Positions 30,815 to 33,615 of a stretch of DNA of 33,615 nt are shown here, piece after piece. The stretch comes from JBKPRX01 sp046734795 (lineage in GTDB: Bacteria; Actinomycetota; Thermoleophilia; Gaiellales; Gaiellaceae): assembly GCA_046734795.1 (NCBI GenBank), contig JBKPRX010000030.1:1-33615 (forward strand), written 5' to 3'. A program made the position numbers and the translations under genes. How positions within the stretch are numbered: the first letter of the stretch is position 1; every line of letters begins with the position of its first letter. The notes below the pieces were generated by a model. It saw only the letters and a list, made by a program, of their open reading frames with translations. It ran no database searches and was not told the origin of the DNA.

Positions 30815-33205
30815 ATGGGAGCGCGGCCCGATGCTGCCCATGTGTGGATGCGGCCCGCGCCCTCTGAGACGTCCGACCAAGCTCGTGCCGGCGAACACGT
30901 AGGCAGCGAGCTCGAAGACCTCCGGCGCCTGCACGAGCTCGCCAAGGAGCTCGCTGGGATGGCGACGTGGGAGCTCACCTACGACGAAGATCGCAAGCCG
31001 CGGATTCGTTGGTCGCCGGAGGCCTACGAGATCCTCGGCGTCCCGTCCGACCGTAGCGAAGGGACCGTCGACACCTTCTTGTCGTACATCCATCGTTTCG
31101 ACCTCGACAGGGTCCGCAAAGCGGTGAAGACGAAGCTCGACCCGGGTCCGATGCCGCTGATCGAGTTCCGCATCGTGCATCCCGAGAGCGGCGCGCAGCG
31201 CTGGATCGCCCTCCAGGGATACGTCTTCCCGGATCGGCGAGTTCTCGGCGTGTTCCAGAACGTCACCGACCGGCACGAGGCGCGCGAGGAGGCTGCGCGC
31301 AGCGATCGCGGATTGCACTCGCTTTTCGAGTCGAGTAAGGACGGGCTCGTGCTCTGGAACGACGTGATGAAGATCGTCGACGTCAACTCGGCGGCGTGCG
31401 AGATCTACGGCGTCGAGCGTGAGAGGCTCATCGACACGAACCTGGGCGCGGTCAGCTCAGCAGGCCGCGACGACCACGGCGGCAAGCGCGGGCTCGGAGG
31501 CTGGGATCTGCTCGACCGGTTCAAGCGCGGCGAGGTCTTGGAGTATCGGCGCACGCTCACGCGTCCAGACGGCACGACGCGCGAGCTGCAGGCGATCGGC
31601 ATCCCGAACTTCCTCGACGGTCTACATCTGTCGGTCTTGCGCGACATAACAGAGCAAGAGAAGGCTGCGAAGGCGCTTCGCGAGGCCGAGGCTCGCTATC
31701 GGTCGCTCGTCGAGGAACTACCGCTCGTGACGTACACGCTCGGCCGCGAGCGCATGTCGGCTCCCACGTACGTGAGTCCGCAGATCGAGCAGCTCCTCGG
31801 GCATCCGGCCGACCAGTTCGTCGGCTGGCAGGACTTCCTCCCGCGCGCCCTTCATCCGGACGACCGCGACCGCGTGCTCGGCGAGCTGGCCGCGCTCGAC
31901 GATGCTGCGTCGTTCGAGTCGGAGTATCGAGTGCTCGCGCGCGACGGCAGCGTCGTTTGGGTGATCAACCAGATGGTTCCCGTGCACGACGACGCGGGCG
32001 AGCGGATCGGCTACCGCGGGTTTCTCGTGGACGTGAGCCGCCGCAAGCAGCTCGAGGAACAGCTCCAGCGTTCGCAGCGGCTCGACACGATCGGTCAACT
32101 TGCCGGCGGCGTCGCACACGACTTCAACAACTTGCTGACGGCGATCAGCGGGTACAGCGGCTTCGCGCTCGAGCGGATCGGCGACGAGAACGACAAGCTG
32201 CGGAACGACATTCTCCAGATTCAGCGTGCCGCAGAACGCGCGGCCACTCTGACGCAACACTTGCTCGCGTTCAGCCGTCGGCAGGTCTTGCAGCCGACGA
32301 CGCTGGACCTGAACGAAGTCGTCGACAACGTGCACGCGCTGCTCGCGCGACTGATCGGCGAGCACATCGAGCTCGTCAGCGTGCTCGGCGGACGAGAGCT
32401 CTACGTGCGCGCAGACCGCGGCCGGCTCGAGCAAGTCCTGGTCAACCTCGCAGTCAACTCACGCGACGCGATGGCCAACGGGGGCACGCTGACGATCGAG
32501 TGCGGAGACGTCGCGATCGACGCGGATCATGCGATCGCAAAGTGGGGTGCAGAGCCCGGGAGATACGCGTCCGTCTCGGTCCGCGACACGGGCAGCGGCA
32601 TGGATGCAGAGACGCTCGCGCATGTGTTCGAGCCGTTCTTCACGACGAAGGACGTCGGCGCCGGAACCGGCCTCGGCCTCGCGACCGTGTTCGGCATCGT
32701 CAAGCAGAGCGGCGGCTGGATCACGCTCGACAGCGAGATCGGCGAGGGAACGACGGCGACCGTCTACCTCCCGTACGCGGAATCGCCGGTCGAGGAGCAG
32801 AGCACGACGAGGCCGACCACGAGCCGCGCCGCCGGCACGATCCTTCTCGTCGAGGACGAGGCGATCGTGCGTGACCTCGTCGCGAAGATGCTCGAGGAGA
32901 ACGGCTACGAGGTCGTCGACGCTCCCGATCCACTCGCAGCAGTGGAGCTCGCACGAGAACGTGCCTACGATCTGCTGCTCACCGACGTCGTGATGCCGAA
33001 GCTGAATGGGCGGCAGCTCGCGGAGCAGATTCGCGAGCGGCTACCGGATTTGCACGTTGTCTACATGAGCGGCTACACGCCGGAGGCCGTGCTCGACGGA
33101 GGCCGCCTTGACAGAGGCGAGTTCTTCCTGCAGAAGCCGTTCACGGTTGCAGACCTGACGACGCTCGTGCGTGACGCGCTCGCAGGAGCCGAAGCGCCGG
33201 CGTAG
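30815..33205 (+). CDS. hybrid sensor histidine kinase: PAS domains, HisKA, HATPase, receiver
   Basis: 796 residues without membrane segments, so a soluble sensor. Three PAS domains (roughly residues 45-165, 170-290 and 295-415, the third with DFLPRALHPDDRDRVLGEL and its PAC motif) precede the kinase core. His435 lies in GGVAHDFNNLLTAISGYS. The ATPase has the N-box VNLAVNSRDAM, DTGSGMD, FEPFFTTK and GTGLGLATVFG. A receiver domain occupies the last about 120 residues, with Asp724 in LLLTDVVMP and Lys in FLQKPF. The start is uncertain: ATG 30815, GTG 30842 and ATG 30848 are in frame and none has a ribosome-binding site. No separate response regulator or output gene lies next to it. Confidence 0.9.
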   Translation: MGARPDAAHVWMRPAPSETSDQARAGEHVGSELEDLRRLHELAKELAGMATWELTYDEDRKPRIRWSPEAYEILGVPSDRSEGTVDTFLSYIHRFDLDRVRKAVKTKLDPGPMPLIEFRIVHPESGAQRWIALQGYVFPDRRVLGVFQNVTDRHEAREEAARSDRGLHSLFESSKDGLVLWNDVMKIVDVNSAACEIYGVERERLIDTNLGAVSSAGRDDHGGKRGLGGWDLLDRFKRGEVLEYRRTLTRPDGTTRELQAIGIPNFLDGLHLSVLRDITEQEKAAKALREAEARYRSLVEELPLVTYTLGRERMSAPTYVSPQIEQLLGHPADQFVGWQDFLPRALHPDDRDRVLGELAALDDAASFESEYRVLARDGSVVWVINQMVPVHDDAGERIGYRGFLVDVSRRKQLEEQLQRSQRLDTIGQLAGGVAHDFNNLLTAISGYSGFALERIGDENDKLRNDILQIQRAAERAATLTQHLLAFSRRQVLQPTTLDLNEVVDNVHALLARLIGEHIELVSVLGGRELYVRADRGRLEQVLVNLAVNSRDAMANGGTLTIECGDVAIDADHAIAKWGAEPGRYASVSVRDTGSGMDAETLAHVFEPFFTTKDVGAGTGLGLATVFGIVKQSGGWITLDSEIGEGTTATVYLPYAESPVEEQSTTRPTTSRAAGTILLVEDEAIVRDLVAKMLEENGYEVVDAPDPLAAVELARERAYDLLLTDVVMPKLNGRQLAEQIRERLPDLHVVYMSGYTPEAVLDGGRLDRGEFFLQKPFTVADLTTLVRDALAGAEAPA

Positions 33206-33228
33206 GAGTCCACTGCGCGAACGCGCGC

Positions 33229-33234
33229 TATCAT
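33229..33234 (+). promoter_or_regulatory. TATCAT -10 box of the tRNA gene
   Basis: TATCAT lies 12 bases before the first base of the tRNA, leaving a leader of about five bases for RNase P removal. No convincing -35 box is seen upstream. Confidence 0.45.
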
Positions 33235-33246
33235 GACCGCCCGCCG

Positions 33247-33319
33247 GGGCGGTTAGCTCAGTTGGGAGAGCACCAGCTCGACAAGCTGGGGGTCACTGGT
33301 TCGAGCCCAGTACCGCCCA
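33247..33319 (+). tRNA. tRNA-Val (anticodon GAC)
   Basis: A full cloverleaf of 73 bases can be drawn: acceptor GGGCGGT/ACCGCCC, D-arm GCTC/GAGC, anticodon stem CCAGC/GCTGG with loop TCGACAA, five-base variable loop, and T-arm ACTGG-TTCGAGC-CCAGT, with discriminator A73. The anticodon GAC and A73 fit valine. CCA is not encoded (CAC follows). Position 33, almost always U, is C in this loop. A -10-like box lies upstream and a terminator hairpin 6 bases downstream. Confidence 0.95.
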
Positions 33320-33325
33320 CACCTG

Positions 33326-33352
33326 AAAGGCCCTGCTTAACGCGGGGCCTTT
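33326..33352 (+). terminator. hairpin terminator after the tRNA
   Basis: AAAGGCCC (33326-33333) pairs with GGGCCTTT (33345-33352) across an 11-base loop. The A-run before and T-run at its end give a short U-tract (TTTGTC), enough for weak intrinsic termination. Confidence 0.75.
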
Positions 33353-33615
33353 GTCGTCTCCGGAGAGAACACGCCGAAGCGCAGGGGGAACAAGATTCCG
33401 GATTCCGCGCGAATCTGTCGTCTGGACAGACGATACCGCTCGAACCGAAACCGCTCGAAACGGTCTACTCCCGACACGTCCGGATCGGGCATCTTGTTCC
33501 GCGAGCCGTTGCGCTCTCGCGTCCGTCGCGGGCCGGGGATGGGAAGCGCGTAGCGTTCGGCTCGCTCCCGGCCCTATCCGTGCTGTCCTCTCCGACGCCT
33601 ACCGTCGTCCCGATG
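33353..33615. other. gene-free window end with several inverted and direct repeats
   Basis: No coding sequence is supported in either strand. Seen are a long-range inverted repeat GGAACAAGAT (33387-33396) / ATCTTGTTCC (33491-33500); a near palindrome TCGTCTG-GA-CAGACGA (33418-33433); a 10-base direct repeat ACCGCTCGAA (33435-33444 and 33450-33459); and GGGCCGGG (33530-33537) / CCCGGCCC (33567-33574) with a small internal stem. A structured RNA or a regulatory region for a gene beyond the window are both possible. A 51-codon minus-strand frame (33492-33337) runs through the first repeats but looks non-coding. Confidence 0.4.

Noticed and set aside
33337..33492. 51-codon minus-strand frame in the gene-free end
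   Set aside because: No ribosome-binding site, ends inside the tRNA terminator, and its repeated FER-type residues simply translate the 15-base direct repeat.
1..33615. CRISPR arrays, transposases, integrases, rRNA genes, cobalamin riboswitch
   Set aside because: None seen: no regularly spaced repeats, no DDE or recombinase motifs, no rRNA-like sequence. A B12 riboswitch, if present, would be upstream of the first operon and outside the window.

Overview
The window is a high-GC, gene-dense chromosomal segment. Frequent GTG starts, 4-base stop/start overlaps, an F420-type luciferase-like oxidoreductase, a PcrA helicase with its C-terminal Tudor-like domain, an Eis-type acetyltransferase and TAnnnT boxes 6-8 bases before start codons all point to an actinobacterium. 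A deep-branching class such as Thermoleophilia is plausible, but that placement is inference.

Region 1 (1-7561, + strand) is one tightly overlapping cobalamin salvage operon: the tail of a probable substrate-binding protein, permease BtuC, ATPase BtuD, then CobQ, CbiB, CobD, CobU, CobT and CobS. It imports corrinoids and completes the amidation, aminopropanol arm, nucleotide loop and lower ligand. No corrin-ring genes and no alpha-ribazole phosphatase are visible. Region 2 (7713-14357) holds unrelated housekeeping genes: an ABC-F ATPase, a CinA/MoaB-like protein, a convergent TMEM175 channel plus LLM oxidoreductase pair, a small lipoprotein and PcrA. Several of these genes look leaderless.

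Region 3 (14462-29485) is the most interesting part: a block of carbon-catabolism genes in two divergent units around a TetR/BetI-like regulator. The minus-strand unit encodes a complete Dpp/Opp-type ABC importer, a FucA-like class II aldolase with all its metal and catalytic residues, a PfkB kinase, a protein strikingly like sphingosine-1-phosphate lyase, and an FGGY kinase. The plus-strand unit encodes a split transketolase, a glutamate-1-semialdehyde-aminotransferase-like class III aminotransferase and a ThuA-family protein. A perfect 14-bp palindrome lies in the divergent promoter region, and a 9/11 match lies between the -35 and -10 boxes of the importer operon. The whole reads as an inducible pathway for an unidentified phosphorylatable, probably amino-substituted polyol or sugar. 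I recognise no described pathway with this gene set.

Region 4 (29545-33615) holds an Eis-like acetyltransferase, a PAS-rich hybrid histidine kinase, a tRNA-Val(GAC) with an unusual C33, a terminator, and a gene-free end rich in inverted repeats. A diverged fragment of the 5' end of the Eis-like gene sits at 14371-14440, so related sequences bracket the catabolic block on both sides. This hints at how the block arrived.
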